Origin: Bacillota bacterium
GTDB lineage: Bacteria > Bacillota > Clostridia > Peptostreptococcales > Anaerovoracaceae
Assembly (NCBI GenBank): GCA_023415235.1
Contig: JAEZLP010000017.1
Location: 1-64,000, forward strand
Length of the DNA: 64,000 nucleotides
Direction of reading: 5' to 3'
Shown here: in pieces, positions 55,762 to 64,000 of the stretch
How positions within the stretch are numbered: the first letter of the stretch is position 1
Layout of the letters: each line of letters starts with the position of its first letter
Notes under the pieces: model-generated
What the model saw: the letters and a program-made list of their open reading frames with translations, nothing else
Told to the model about the DNA's origin: nothing
Databases searched by the model: none
Program-made: the position numbers and the translations under genes

Positions 55762-58700
55762 ATGCCACTAAGTAAAGATATCAAAAAGGTGCTGGTGATC
55801 GGGTCCGGTCCCATCATTATCGGGCAGGCAGCCGAATTCGACTACGCGGGGACTCAGGTCTGCAGAGCTTTAAAGGATGACGGAATCGAAGTCGTTCTGG
55901 TTAATTCCAATCCTGCCACCATCATGACGGATAAAACCATGGCGGATAAGGTTTACATAGAACCCCTCACGCTGCCCGTATTGAAGAAGATTATCAAGTC
56001 GGAAAAACCGGACAGCATTCTGCCGACAATGGGAGGCCAGACTGCCCTGACTCTTTCCATGCAGCTTGCCAAGGAAGGTTTTCTTGAGGAGCAGGGAGTC
56101 AGACTGCTGGGCGCTACGGTGGAAACCATCGACAAAGCTGAGGATCGTCAGCTTTTCAAGGATATGCTTGCATCCATCGGAGAACCGGTGATTCCTTCCA
56201 AGGTTGTAACCAATATGGAAGACGCTTATGCCTTCGCCGATGAGATCGGGTATCCGGTCATCGTTCGGCCTGCCTATACTCTGGGCGGCACTGGCGGCGG
56301 AATTGCCTCATCAAAAAACCAGCTTCAGAAAATCGGAGAAAACGGCTTGAGGCTGAGCCCCATCAATCAGATCCTGGTTGAAAAATGCGTATCCGGCTGG
56401 AAAGAAATAGAATTTGAGATTATCAGGGACAGCAAGAACAACACCATCACGGTCTGCTCCATGGAAAATGTAGATCCGGTAGGAGTTCATACAGGAGATT
56501 CCATTGTCGTCGCTCCTGCTGTCACCCTGTCCGATAAAGAATATCAGATGCTCCGTACCGCATCCCTGAAGATCATTCAGGCCTTGGGCGTGGAAGGAGG
56601 CTGCAACTGTCAGTTCGCGCTGCATCCTGACAGCTTTGAATATGCGGTCATTGAGGTAAATCCGAGAGTATCCCGATCCTCGGCGCTTGCTTCCAAGGCA
56701 ACCGGTTATCCTATCGCCAAGGTTGCATCAAAGATCGCCATCGGCTACACGCTGGACGAAATCATCAATTCGGTTACGGGAAAAACCTATGCCTGCTTTG
56801 AGCCGGCTCTGGATTATATTGTCGTAAAATTCCCCAAATGGCCTTTTGACAAGTTTGTCTACGCCAAAAGGTCCCTGGGGACCCAAATGAAAGCCACGGG
56901 TGAAGTCATGGCCATCGGAACCACCTTCGAGCAGGCTATGATGAAGGCAGTCCGCTGCATTGAGCTGAATATGGATACCCTGAACCTGAAGAAGCTGAAG
57001 GATAAGGAAAATCATCTCATCGAAGAGTATCTTCACCATTGCGACGATGAAAGGATCTTTGTGGTGTATGAAGCGCTGAAGAGAGGAATTCCCATCGATA
57101 AGATCCATAGAATCACAAAGATCGACCGTTGGTTCCTCCATAAGCTTTCCAATCTGGTCGACATGGAGAACGACCTGACGACAGGCCCGCTGACTCAGGA
57201 GAAATACAAGAAGGCAAAGAAAATGGGCTTTCTGGACAAGACGATCAAGGAGCTCAGCGGCCAGGAGCCTCAGGAAAAGCTCTATCCCGTTTACAAGATG
57301 GTGGACACCTGCGCCGCCGAATTTGCGGCGGAGACTCCATATTTCTACTCCTCCTTTGATGAAGAGAACGAAGCCAAGGAATTTATAGAGCAGCACGACA
57401 CAGGGAAAAAGAAAGTGATTGTTTTCGGCTCTGGCCCGATCCGGATCGGACAGGGAATCGAATTTGACTACTGCTCCGTACACTGCGTCTCCGCCCTGAA
57501 AGAGGCCGGATATGAGGCTATCATCGTGAACAACAATCCGGAAACCGTCTCAACGGATTTTGACATTTCCGACAGATTGTACTTTGAGCCTCTGACCCCT
57601 GAGGACGTGGATGCAATCATTCATACGGAACAGCCCTGGGGCGTGGTGGTCCAGTTTGGCGGACAGACAGCCATCAAGCTGACCAAATATCTGAAAAAGA
57701 AGGGGATTCGAATCCTAGGGACCTCGGCGGACAGCATCGACGCCGCAGAAGACCGGGAGCGTTTCGATAAGCTTTTGGAACATTGCAACATTCCCAGACC
57801 CAATGGTCTCATGGCCTACACCACCGAGGAAGCGGTTAAGAAGGCGCAGAAGCTGGGATTTCCCGTGCTTCTCAGGCCGTCCTACGTACTGGGCGGACAG
57901 AATATGATTATTGCACATACCAAGAACGACGTAGTGGAATATATGGATATCATCACCTCGACAGAGCTGGAAAACCCGGTACTGATCGACAAGTATCTGG
58001 CGGGAACGGAAGTTGAGGTAGACGCGGTCTGCGACGGAGAGGACTTCCTGATTCCCGGCATCATGGAGCACATTGAGCGCGCCGGAGTCCACTCCGGAGA
58101 CTCCATCTCCATCTATCCCCCGCAGACGCTGACAAAGGAAATCAGAGAGACAATCGTAGAATATACCGGACGGCTGGCGAGGGAACTGAAGGTGTCCGGA
58201 CTGGTAAACATCCAGTATGTGATTTACGAGAACCAGGTGTACGTCATCGAGGTTAACCCGAGATCCTCAAGAACAGTGCCTTATATCAGCAAGGTCACAA
58301 ACGTTCCAATCGTCGATCTTGCAACCAAGGTCGTTCTCGGAGCGAAGCTCAAGGATCTGGGTTATGGCAGCGGCGTATGCCCCGAGGGCGATTATGTGGC
58401 GGTCAAGGTTCCTGTATTCAGCTTTACGAAGCTGCATGATGCGGATAACCACATGGGACCGGAGATGAAGTCCACGGGAGAGGTGCTTGGCATTGACAAG
58501 AATCTGGAAACCGCCCTCTACAAGGGTCTGATCGCGGCCGGATACGAGATGCACAAGGTCGGCGACTGCGTATTGATCACCGTAAAGGATTCCGACAAAC
58601 CAGAGGTCGTTCCACTGGCTCTGAAGTTTATCGAATTCGGCTACAAGATCTGGGCAACCAGAGGAACCGCAGAGTACCTCAGAGAACACGGCGTGCCGGC

Positions 58701-58956
58701 CCTCATCGTAAACAAGCACGACGAGCCGTCTCCCAACACCAGCGATCTCTTTGACACCGGAGAAGTGGACTTTGTTGTCTCCACCTCGACAATCGGAAGA
58801 AAGCCCGCAGTTCATTCCGTCCAGATGAGAAGAAAGGCCATAGAGAGAAACATCGCGTGCCTGACCTCCATCGACACGGCAAACGCCTTGGCCAACAGCC
58901 TTCTCATGCGAAAGACGCTGGAGGATTTCAATATGGTGGATATTGTAAAAATATAG
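55762..58956 (+). CDS. carB: Carbamoyl-phosphate synthase large subunit
   Basis: 1064-residue enzyme made of two homologous ATP-grasp halves, each starting with a PreATP-grasp fold (VLVIGSGPIIIGQAAEFDYAG and VIVFGSGPIRIGQGIEFDYC) and followed by a C-terminal MGS-like allosteric domain. It makes carbamoyl phosphate for arginine and pyrimidines. ATG 55762 is 5 nt after GGGAGG. As the only carAB here sits behind ARG boxes, arginine may control it, with pyrimidine control presumably by allostery. Confidence 0.98.
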   Translation: MPLSKDIKKVLVIGSGPIIIGQAAEFDYAGTQVCRALKDDGIEVVLVNSNPATIMTDKTMADKVYIEPLTLPVLKKIIKSEKPDSILPTMGGQTALTLSMQLAKEGFLEEQGVRLLGATVETIDKAEDRQLFKDMLASIGEPVIPSKVVTNMEDAYAFADEIGYPVIVRPAYTLGGTGGGIASSKNQLQKIGENGLRLSPINQILVEKCVSGWKEIEFEIIRDSKNNTITVCSMENVDPVGVHTGDSIVVAPAVTLSDKEYQMLRTASLKIIQALGVEGGCNCQFALHPDSFEYAVIEVNPRVSRSSALASKATGYPIAKVASKIAIGYTLDEIINSVTGKTYACFEPALDYIVVKFPKWPFDKFVYAKRSLGTQMKATGEVMAIGTTFEQAMMKAVRCIELNMDTLNLKKLKDKENHLIEEYLHHCDDERIFVVYEALKRGIPIDKIHRITKIDRWFLHKLSNLVDMENDLTTGPLTQEKYKKAKKMGFLDKTIKELSGQEPQEKLYPVYKMVDTCAAEFAAETPYFYSSFDEENEAKEFIEQHDTGKKKVIVFGSGPIRIGQGIEFDYCSVHCVSALKEAGYEAIIVNNNPETVSTDFDISDRLYFEPLTPEDVDAIIHTEQPWGVVVQFGGQTAIKLTKYLKKKGIRILGTSADSIDAAEDRERFDKLLEHCNIPRPNGLMAYTTEEAVKKAQKLGFPVLLRPSYVLGGQNMIIAHTKNDVVEYMDIITSTELENPVLIDKYLAGTEVEVDAVCDGEDFLIPGIMEHIERAGVHSGDSISIYPPQTLTKEIRETIVEYTGRLARELKVSGLVNIQYVIYENQVYVIEVNPRSSRTVPYISKVTNVPIVDLATKVVLGAKLKDLGYGSGVCPEGDYVAVKVPVFSFTKLHDADNHMGPEMKSTGEVLGIDKNLETALYKGLIAAGYEMHKVGDCVLITVKDSDKPEVVPLALKFIEFGYKIWATRGTAEYLREHGVPALIVNKHDEPSPNTSDLFDTGEVDFVVSTSTIGRKPAVHSVQMRRKAIERNIACLTSIDTANALANSLLMRKTLEDFNMVDIVKI

Positions 58957-59005
58957 CGCGTCCTGAAAGGAATTCAAACTTTATCTGTCAATTTGAAAAT
59001 AAAAA

Positions 59006-59034
59006 TTGAAAAAATCCCTCTCAATAGATATAAT
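59006..59034 (+). promoter_or_regulatory. Promoter of mreB
   Basis: The -35 box TTGAAA (59006-59011) and the -10 box TATAAT (59029-59034) are 17 bp apart. The predicted start near 59041 leaves about 97 nt of leader. The upstream in-frame ORF start would fall inside this -35 box, which supports the TTG at 59138. Confidence 0.8.
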
Positions 59035-59137
59035 ATTAAAGATAAGCGTGAAAAATAAATACGTATGCAGAAATGATGAAGATACTGCAGCTGATTTACA
59101 GAATCTTTTAATGGGATACACTAAGGAGGGAAAAGAC

Positions 59138-60160
59138 TTGGGCTTTACAGATGAAGTTGGAATTGACCTTGGAACAGCGAATGTTTTGGTTTATATAAAA
59201 GGAAAAGGTGTCGTTCTGAACGAGCCTTCCGTTGTGGCAATCAACAGAGACACCAATGAAATTCTTGCCGTGGGCGAAGAAGCCAGACAGATGCTTGGAA
59301 GAACCCCGAGCAATATTATTGCAGTAAGACCCCTGAGGGATGGTGTTATTTCCGATTACGATGTAACGGAAAGAATGCTGAAATATTTTATTAGAAAGAC
59401 CTGCGGAAACAGCAGATTCTTTAAACCCAGAATTATGGTATGCGTACCCAGCGGAGTCACGGAAGTGGAAAAAAGAGCTGTCAGGGAAGCTGCCACACAG
59501 GCGGGCGGAAAAGCTGTTTTTCTGATGGAGGAACCGGTTGCGGCCGCCATCGGAGCTGGAATTGACATCTCCAAACCTGACGGCGTCATGATCATTGACA
59601 TCGGCGGAGGAACCACAGACGTTGCCGTGATCTCTCTGGGAGGCATTGTGACCAGCACTTCCGTAAAGGTTGCCGGAGACAAATTCGACGAAGCGATTAT
59701 CAAGTACATGCGAAAAGAGCATAAGCTTTATATTGGAGAACGAACTGCCGAGGAAATGAAAATGACCATCGGTACGGCTTACCCGAGAGAAGAAGTTGTT
59801 GTAAAGGAATGCAGAGGAAGAGATCTTGTAACAGGGCTCCCGAAATCCATTGAGATTACATCCAAGGAGATGATGGAGGCGCTGGACGAGCCTCTCCAGA
59901 TGATCTGCGAAGTTGCTCACGGCGTTCTGGAAAGAACTCCGCCTGAGTTGTCCGCAGACATCAGCAACAGCGGTATTTGTCTGACCGGAGGCGGCGCGCT
60001 GCTTCACGGTATCGACAAAAGAATCGAGGAACGCACAGGAATCAAAGTATGGATCGCAGAAGATCCAAAGTCCTGCGTAGCCGTAGGTACGGGCAAAGCC
60101 CTGAATTCAATTGATGCGATTGAAAACAATCAATTGAATAAGAGAAAACAGTTCATCTAA
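59138..60160 (+). CDS. mreB: Rod-shape actin homologue MreB/Mbl (TTG start)
   Basis: 340-residue cell-shape protein. Actin-fold motifs are VGIDLGTANVLVY (phosphate 1), IIDIGGGTTDVAVISLGG (phosphate 2) and CLTGGGALLHGI (adenosine). It polymerises under the membrane and directs elongation; no mreC or mreD follows, which favours an Mbl- or MreBH-like role. TTG 59138 is 7 nt after AAGGAGGG. A terminator follows at 60166-60192. It sits among arginine genes without clear functional linkage. Confidence 0.95.
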   Translation: MGFTDEVGIDLGTANVLVYIKGKGVVLNEPSVVAINRDTNEILAVGEEARQMLGRTPSNIIAVRPLRDGVISDYDVTERMLKYFIRKTCGNSRFFKPRIMVCVPSGVTEVEKRAVREAATQAGGKAVFLMEEPVAAAIGAGIDISKPDGVMIIDIGGGTTDVAVISLGGIVTSTSVKVAGDKFDEAIIKYMRKEHKLYIGERTAEEMKMTIGTAYPREEVVVKECRGRDLVTGLPKSIEITSKEMMEALDEPLQMICEVAHGVLERTPPELSADISNSGICLTGGGALLHGIDKRIEERTGIKVWIAEDPKSCVAVGTGKALNSIDAIENNQLNKRKQFI

Positions 60161-60165
60161 AAGTT

Positions 60166-60192
60166 AAAGCTCTCGCAAGAGAGCTTTTTTTA
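60166..60192 (+). terminator. Terminator after mreB
   Basis: A perfect 9-bp stem (AAAGCTCTC / GAGAGCTTT) with loop GCAA is followed by TTTTTA. Confidence 0.92.
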
Positions 60193-60263
60193 TCCCAATA
60201 GGACGGCGGGACAATGACTTTCTTACGAAAACGCCACCGGAACGCCGTATAGAGGAGGACAAA

Positions 60264-61403
60264 ATGTCAAAGCTCGAACTGATTGCAACGGCCACCTTCG
60301 GCCTGGAGGCAGTCGTAAAACGTGAGATTGAGGCCCTTGGGTTCAAGGTGCTGAAATCGGAAGATGCAAAGATAACCTATCTGGGAGATGAGAGAGCGGT
60401 TGTGAAATCAAACCTTTGGCTGCGCTGCGCTGACAGGGTCCTGATCAAGCTGGGCGAATTCACTGCTCTTACCTTTGAGGAGCTTTTTCAGCAAACCAAG
60501 GCTCTGCCCTGGGAGGAATGGATCCCGGAAGAAGGAAAGTTCACCGTTACTGGAACCTCGGTCAAATCAAAGCTCCATAGTGTTCCCGACTGCCAGGCCA
60601 TCGTTAAGAAGGCCATCGTGGAAAAGCTGAGAGAAACTTACCACTGTGAATGGTTCAAGGAAACCGGCCCCGAATTCATTATCAAGGTCACCTTGCTGAA
60701 AGACAGAGTAACCATCACCCTGGATACCAGCGGAGCAGGACTTCACAAACGGGGCTACAGGGTAAAGGATGTGGCGGCGCCCATCAAGGAAACTCTGGCG
60801 GCAGCCATGGTGCAACTGTCTTATTGGAAGGAAGGGAGGCTGCTGCTAGATCCCTTCTGCGGATCCGGCACCATCCCCATCGAAGCAGCATTAATCGGGA
60901 AGAATATCGCTCCCGGGCTGAACCGAAAATTTGCCTCGGAACAATGGCCCGCCATACCCGCCAATCTTTGGAAGGAGGAACGGAAGGCTGCATTTGAAGC
61001 AATTCGGGACAGTGCGGACATTAGGATACAGGCCTCGGATATCCTGCCTGCCGCAATAAAAGCCGCGAGAGAAAATGCCATGGAAGCAGGGGTGGACGAC
61101 TGCATCGATTTCCATGTAAAGCCGCTGAAGGACGTGAGGTTTGAGGGAGACTACGGCATCGTAATCTGCAATCCGCCCTATGGGGAAAGAATCGGAGAAA
61201 GGGATGAGATACGCAGAATTTACAGAGATCTGAATAAGCTCTTCGAAGGTCATCCCACCTGGTCTCTCTATCTGATCACCACGGATAAGGAATTTGAAAC
61301 TCTTGCCATGGGCAGACCCGCAGATCGCCGAAGAAAGCTCTACAACGGCAGGCTGGAGGTTACCTATTATCAGTACTACGGCGCGAAACCGCCCAAAGCG
61401 TGA
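60264..61403 (+). CDS. THUMP-domain class I RNA methyltransferase (RlmL/YpsC-like)
   Basis: 379 residues. A THUMP RNA-binding domain (about 1-160) is followed by a SAM-dependent methyltransferase with DPFCGSGTIPIEAA near residue 194 and the catalytic ICNPPYGERIG near residue 301. The family modifies 23S rRNA guanine (the G2445 type in E. coli). Lack of the second RlmK domain matches the Gram-positive YpsC group. GAGGAGG precedes the ATG. Confidence 0.93.
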   Translation: MSKLELIATATFGLEAVVKREIEALGFKVLKSEDAKITYLGDERAVVKSNLWLRCADRVLIKLGEFTALTFEELFQQTKALPWEEWIPEEGKFTVTGTSVKSKLHSVPDCQAIVKKAIVEKLRETYHCEWFKETGPEFIIKVTLLKDRVTITLDTSGAGLHKRGYRVKDVAAPIKETLAAAMVQLSYWKEGRLLLDPFCGSGTIPIEAALIGKNIAPGLNRKFASEQWPAIPANLWKEERKAAFEAIRDSADIRIQASDILPAAIKAARENAMEAGVDDCIDFHVKPLKDVRFEGDYGIVICNPPYGERIGERDEIRRIYRDLNKLFEGHPTWSLYLITTDKEFETLAMGRPADRRRKLYNGRLEVTYYQYYGAKPPKA

Positions 61404-61453
61404 TTTTCATACCCATTAATTTCAACAAAAACTCAATCATATTTGCCCTCTTA

Positions 61454-61482
61454 TTGACACGCAGTAATGAAAAACCTATAAT
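61454..61482 (+). promoter_or_regulatory. Consensus sigma-A promoter for DUF1836-argF
   Basis: TTGACA (61454-61459) and TATAAT (61477-61482) match the consensus at every position with the ideal 17-bp spacing. It should be very strong unless repressed. Confidence 0.92.
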
Positions 61483-61525
61483 GTAGTTATAAATACTGTT
61501 TGCGGATTAAGCGGAGGTGGATATG

Positions 61526-62128
61526 ATGAGATATGAGGAATTTGTCAGGAACATGGTGGAAGAATTTATTGCCAAAGGGAAAATCAGCGTGAATGATTTT
61601 CCGGATATGGAAATATACATGGATCAGGCGGAAACGTTTCTGAACAAGGAGCTTGGCATCTATAAAAAGAGCGAAAAGGACAAGGTGATCACGAAAACTA
61701 TGATTGGCAACTATGTGAAGCACAACATGCTCCCAAGACCGGTCAACAAGAAATATTCCAAGGATCATCTGATTCTTCTCACATTGATCTTCTATCTGAA
61801 GGGAACGTTCCAGATGGAGGAGATTGAAAAGATAGTCAAGCCTTTGATTGACAACTACAATTCAGAGTTTGATGAAAAAATCGATCTGGCAGCCCTTTAT
61901 GGGAGCATACTTGAGGTTCAGGCAGCCGAAGAGGAGACGCTGACCCGGAGCATTAACCAGATCATGGAGGACTGCAAGTATCAGCTGAGGGAAACCCAGC
62001 TTTCTGACGATGACATGCTCGAGCTGTTCATGCTTATCGTCAACCTTTCCATGAAGGCGGACGCGCAGAAATTCTTTGCTCATAAACTCCTGCAGGAGTA
62101 CATTTTAAAACCAAAACAGAAAAAATAG
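61526..62128 (+). CDS. DUF1836-domain protein
   Basis: 200-residue, largely helical, charged protein matching DUF1836, a family of Firmicutes with a predicted MerR-like N-terminal DNA-binding region (KVITKTMIGNYVKHNMLPRPVNKKYSKDH near residue 55, read in parts). No function is established. ATG 61526 is 6 nt after GGAGGTG; two further starts upstream (61517, 61523) are less well placed. It is 16 bp before argF and shares a consensus promoter with it, so a regulatory link to arginine metabolism is possible, but this is inference. Confidence 0.8.
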   Translation: MRYEEFVRNMVEEFIAKGKISVNDFPDMEIYMDQAETFLNKELGIYKKSEKDKVITKTMIGNYVKHNMLPRPVNKKYSKDHLILLTLIFYLKGTFQMEEIEKIVKPLIDNYNSEFDEKIDLAALYGSILEVQAAEEETLTRSINQIMEDCKYQLRETQLSDDDMLELFMLIVNLSMKADAQKFFAHKLLQEYILKPKQKK

Positions 62129-62144
62129 AAAGAAGGTTGAAACG

Positions 62145-63137
62145 ATGGCAGCGAATTTGAAGGGAAGAAGCTTTTTAACATTATTGGATTTCACCCCCCA
62201 GGAAATCCGGTATCTGCTTGATTTGGCCCACGATTTGAAGGCAAAGAAACGGGCGGGTATCGGAGGGGACTTGCTGAGAGGAAAGAACATCGTACTGCTG
62301 TTTGAAAAGACTTCTACGAGAACAAGATGCTCCTTCGAAGTTGCCTGCCATGACGAGGGCGGCCATGTTACATACCTTGAATCTTCCGGCTCCCAGGTTG
62401 GGAAGAAGGAGTCCATCGAGGACAGCGCAAAGGTTCTTGGAAAATTCTTTGACGGGATTGAATACAGAGGATATGATCAGAAGACCGTGGAGGATCTCGC
62501 AAGGTATTCCGGTATTCCCGTATGGAACGGGCTGACCGATATCGATCATCCGACTCAGATTCTGGCAGATATGCTCACCATGGAGGAGCATATTGACAAG
62601 CCCCTCAATAAAACGAAGGTCATTTTCTGCGGCGATATCCGAAACAACATGGCCTACGCCTGGATGTACGGCTGCGCCAAGATGGGGATGCATTTCGTAG
62701 CATTCGGACCGGATGAACTGAAGGTCGATCAGGAAGTTCTCGATGTTTCGAGAAAGATCGCCGCCGAAACCGGAGGCCTCATCGAGGTGAGCAGCGATCC
62801 CGCGTGCCTCAAGGGCGCAGATGTGATCTATACCGATGTATGGGCATCCATGGGGGAGGAGGATCAGATCCCCGACAAGGTGAAAATGCTCACTCCCTTC
62901 AAGGTCACTATGGAAATGCTGAAAGCCACGGAGAATCCGGATGTGCTTTTCCTGCACTGCCTGCCTGCGTTCCATGATTTCGAAACCAAGATGGCGAAGG
63001 AATGGAAGGAAAAGGGCTACGATATCAGGGAAGTTACCGATGAGGTTTTTCGCAGCAAGCATTCCGTTGTCTTTGACGAGGCGGAAAACCGGATGCATAC
63101 CATCAAAGCCATTATGGTTGCAACGATTGGGAAATAG
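62145..63137 (+). CDS. argF: Ornithine carbamoyltransferase
   Basis: 330-residue enzyme that makes citrulline from ornithine and carbamoyl phosphate. The carbamoyl-phosphate site STRTRCSFE is near residue 55, HPTQ near residue 135, and the ornithine-binding HCLPAFHD near residue 269. Biosynthetic and catabolic (ArcB) enzymes look alike; the nearby argCBD-carAB and absence of arcA/arcC favour biosynthesis. GAAGG precedes the ATG. It is co-transcribed with the DUF1836 gene. Confidence 0.95.
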   Translation: MAANLKGRSFLTLLDFTPQEIRYLLDLAHDLKAKKRAGIGGDLLRGKNIVLLFEKTSTRTRCSFEVACHDEGGHVTYLESSGSQVGKKESIEDSAKVLGKFFDGIEYRGYDQKTVEDLARYSGIPVWNGLTDIDHPTQILADMLTMEEHIDKPLNKTKVIFCGDIRNNMAYAWMYGCAKMGMHFVAFGPDELKVDQEVLDVSRKIAAETGGLIEVSSDPACLKGADVIYTDVWASMGEEDQIPDKVKMLTPFKVTMEMLKATENPDVLFLHCLPAFHDFETKMAKEWKEKGYDIREVTDEVFRSKHSVVFDEAENRMHTIKAIMVATIGK

Positions 63138-63187
63138 GACCGACCTCAACCGGTCCCTGGATAGAACGACAGAGCAAATTGAAAATT

Positions 63188-63220
63188 GAAAAGCCATCCG
63201 GAGCATCGGATGGCTTTTTT
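63188..63220. terminator. Terminator between argF and the minus-strand gene
   Basis: AAAAGCCATCCG and CGGATGGCTTTT form a 12-bp stem around GAGCAT, followed by further T. It can end transcription from both converging genes. Confidence 0.9.
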
Positions 63221-63226
63221 GTCCCG

Positions 63227-63835
63227 TCAGTCAGGAAAGACGTTGGAATCAGGATATTCTTGAAAGAGACCGGGGTCCAGAAAATGCATGACTCCTTGAG
63301 CCATATAATCTCCCAAAACAAGAGCAAGACGGAGCAGCCGTTCTCTAATGTCGATCTCCCGATCATACTCACCGGAAAACATGGCTACGACTTCGGAAAT
63401 GCCCATATCTGTGAGCTGATGGAAAAGATTCTGCCATTGGGCCTTGCTCCAGTAAGGATTGATACTTGCCAGAAAATCAGCCATGGTATCCGCATTCCGG
63501 TACAGCTGGACAACGGTACGATTCACCAGCTCCTGATCATTATTATTCATCGCGTCCACTAGAATCTGCGCATTGTCCAGATACATGGACAGCAGGCTTT
63601 GAAACCTCTCGGCGCTTTCGACGCCCAAAAATTGTTGGAGTCTTTGCGCCATATCGGCCGGTATCTGTTCGATTCGCCTGTGGATGGTTTCTATATTGCT
63701 GAACCCGGTGATGGTACTCACCATATGGGACCGCAGCCAGATGACAACATCTGTCCAGAGCTTCCTGAAATCGTTGATCAGATTCATTTGACCGTAAGTG
63801 ATGTATTGCGCCTGATTCTGATTAATCTTGACCAT
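63227..63835 (-). CDS. Uncharacterised helical protein
   Basis: 202 residues on the minus strand, with no signal peptide or membrane segment. It is rich in helices, Gln, Asn, Met and Leu (for example LLSMYLDNAQILVDAMNN). I do not recognise a family. CAGGAG lies just upstream of the ATG. The long open frame and good ribosome site support coding. Two 21-bp direct repeats overlie its predicted transcription start, so it is probably regulated. It converges on argF. Confidence 0.75.
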   Translation of the reverse strand: MVKINQNQAQYITYGQMNLINDFRKLWTDVVIWLRSHMVSTITGFSNIETIHRRIEQIPADMAQRLQQFLGVESAERFQSLLSMYLDNAQILVDAMNNNDQELVNRTVVQLYRNADTMADFLASINPYWSKAQWQNLFHQLTDMGISEVVAMFSGEYDREIDIRERLLRLALVLGDYMAQGVMHFLDPGLFQEYPDSNVFPD

Positions 63836-63851
63836 ATCTATTCTCCTGTAT

Positions 63852-63899
63852 CGTACCCATTTTACGGAATATGTTCCCCGTACCCACTGTACTGAATAT
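63852..63899 (-). repeat. Two 21-bp direct repeats in the promoter region of the last gene
   Basis: CGTACCCATTTTACGGAATAT (63852-63872) and CGTACCCACTGTACTGAATAT (63879-63899) match at 18 of 21 positions with a 27-bp period. On the minus strand a TATAAT box (63905-63900) lies directly before them, so the repeats cover the start of transcription and the leader. They look like operator half-sites for a regulator. Confidence 0.65.
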
Positions 63900-63905
63900 A
63901 TTATA

Positions 63906-64000
63906 TGAATCCATTACAGCGATCGTTACAGGCTGCAAAAGATCATGATCCGCTTAGCGCTAGTTCTCTGCTAATCCCACAAGGACCGATAGATATTCAA
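63906..64000. other. Window end, no gene supported
   Basis: These bases hold no convincing ORF, tRNA or hairpin. A weak -35-like TAACGA on the minus strand may belong to the promoter of the 63227-63835 gene. Confidence 0.4.

Noticed and set aside
62181..63206. 341-residue minus-strand open frame over argF
   Set aside because: It is the antisense shadow of argF, with no ribosome site or recognisable domain. The same applies to long antisense frames in rplB (14758-15747) and mreB (59108-60007).
1..64000. CRISPR arrays, prophage or complete insertion sequences
   Set aside because: No regularly spaced direct repeats and no cas, integrase or complete transposase genes were seen. The only mobile traces are the possible IS end at 1-120 and the tRNA-linked repeats near 41515-41805.

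Overview
The window looks like chromosome of an anaerobic, spore-forming, low-to-medium GC Firmicute, probably a clostridium. The sequence evidence is a one-direction S10-spc-alpha ribosomal operon with AGGAGG ribosome sites and TTG/GTG starts, zinc-type S14, S4 and L36, SpoIIID, a SpoIIQ/LytM-like M23 protein, a flavodiiron-rubredoxin-reductase fusion, and no respiratory genes. A family such as Anaerovoracaceae is a guess and cannot be settled from this sequence.

Layout. (1) 1-120: probable IS200/IS605-type right end. (2) 247-7273: an apparent operon of malic enzyme, a LarA-like protein fused in frame to an M20 metallohydrolase, and a three-part tripartite tricarboxylate transporter (tctB, tctC, tctA). 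A LysR regulator, an MBL-fold hydrolase and a LUD-domain protein follow. I read this as a hydroxy-acid (perhaps D-malate or malyl-conjugate) uptake and breakdown island. (3) 10023-12090: an orphan REC-CheX plus CheX pair, a frameshifted flavin/pyridoxamine-oxidase-family gene and a small membrane protein. (4) 12424-28677: S10-spc-alpha operon from rpsJ to rplQ with secY, adk, map, infA, rpmJ and rpoA. Several distal gaps contain elaborate hairpins, and S3 has a long repetitive tail. (5) 28731-36945: an excisionase-like HTH protein, a CaCA antiporter, a lipoprotein, ecfA1-ecfA2-ecfT followed by a QueT-like S component, two L,D-transpeptidases and trmB. (6) 36962-45334: aminotransferase, lrgAB, M23 protein, an AT-rich lipoprotein beside tRNA-Gly and partial tRNA copies, patatin, ferredoxin, cupin, threonine aldolase and a small membrane protein. 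(7) 45655-50981: pyrG, the flavodiiron fusion and a diguanylate cyclase with a doubtful 5' end. (8) 51009-63137: spoIIID, then argC-argB-argD-carA-carB behind tandem ARG boxes, mreB, an RlmL-like methyltransferase, and DUF1836-argF behind a consensus promoter. (9) 63227-63835: an unrecognised gene on the minus strand.

How the genes connect. ArgC, ArgB, ArgD, CarA, CarB and ArgF cover N-acetylglutamate to ornithine, carbamoyl phosphate and citrulline. No argJ or argA is in the window. PyrG and CarAB meet at pyrimidine supply. The ECF ATPases and T subunit sit directly before QueT, which suggests a queuosine-precursor importer. The most original candidates are the LarA-M20 fusion with an internal start site, and the series of large intercistronic hairpins between secY and rplQ.
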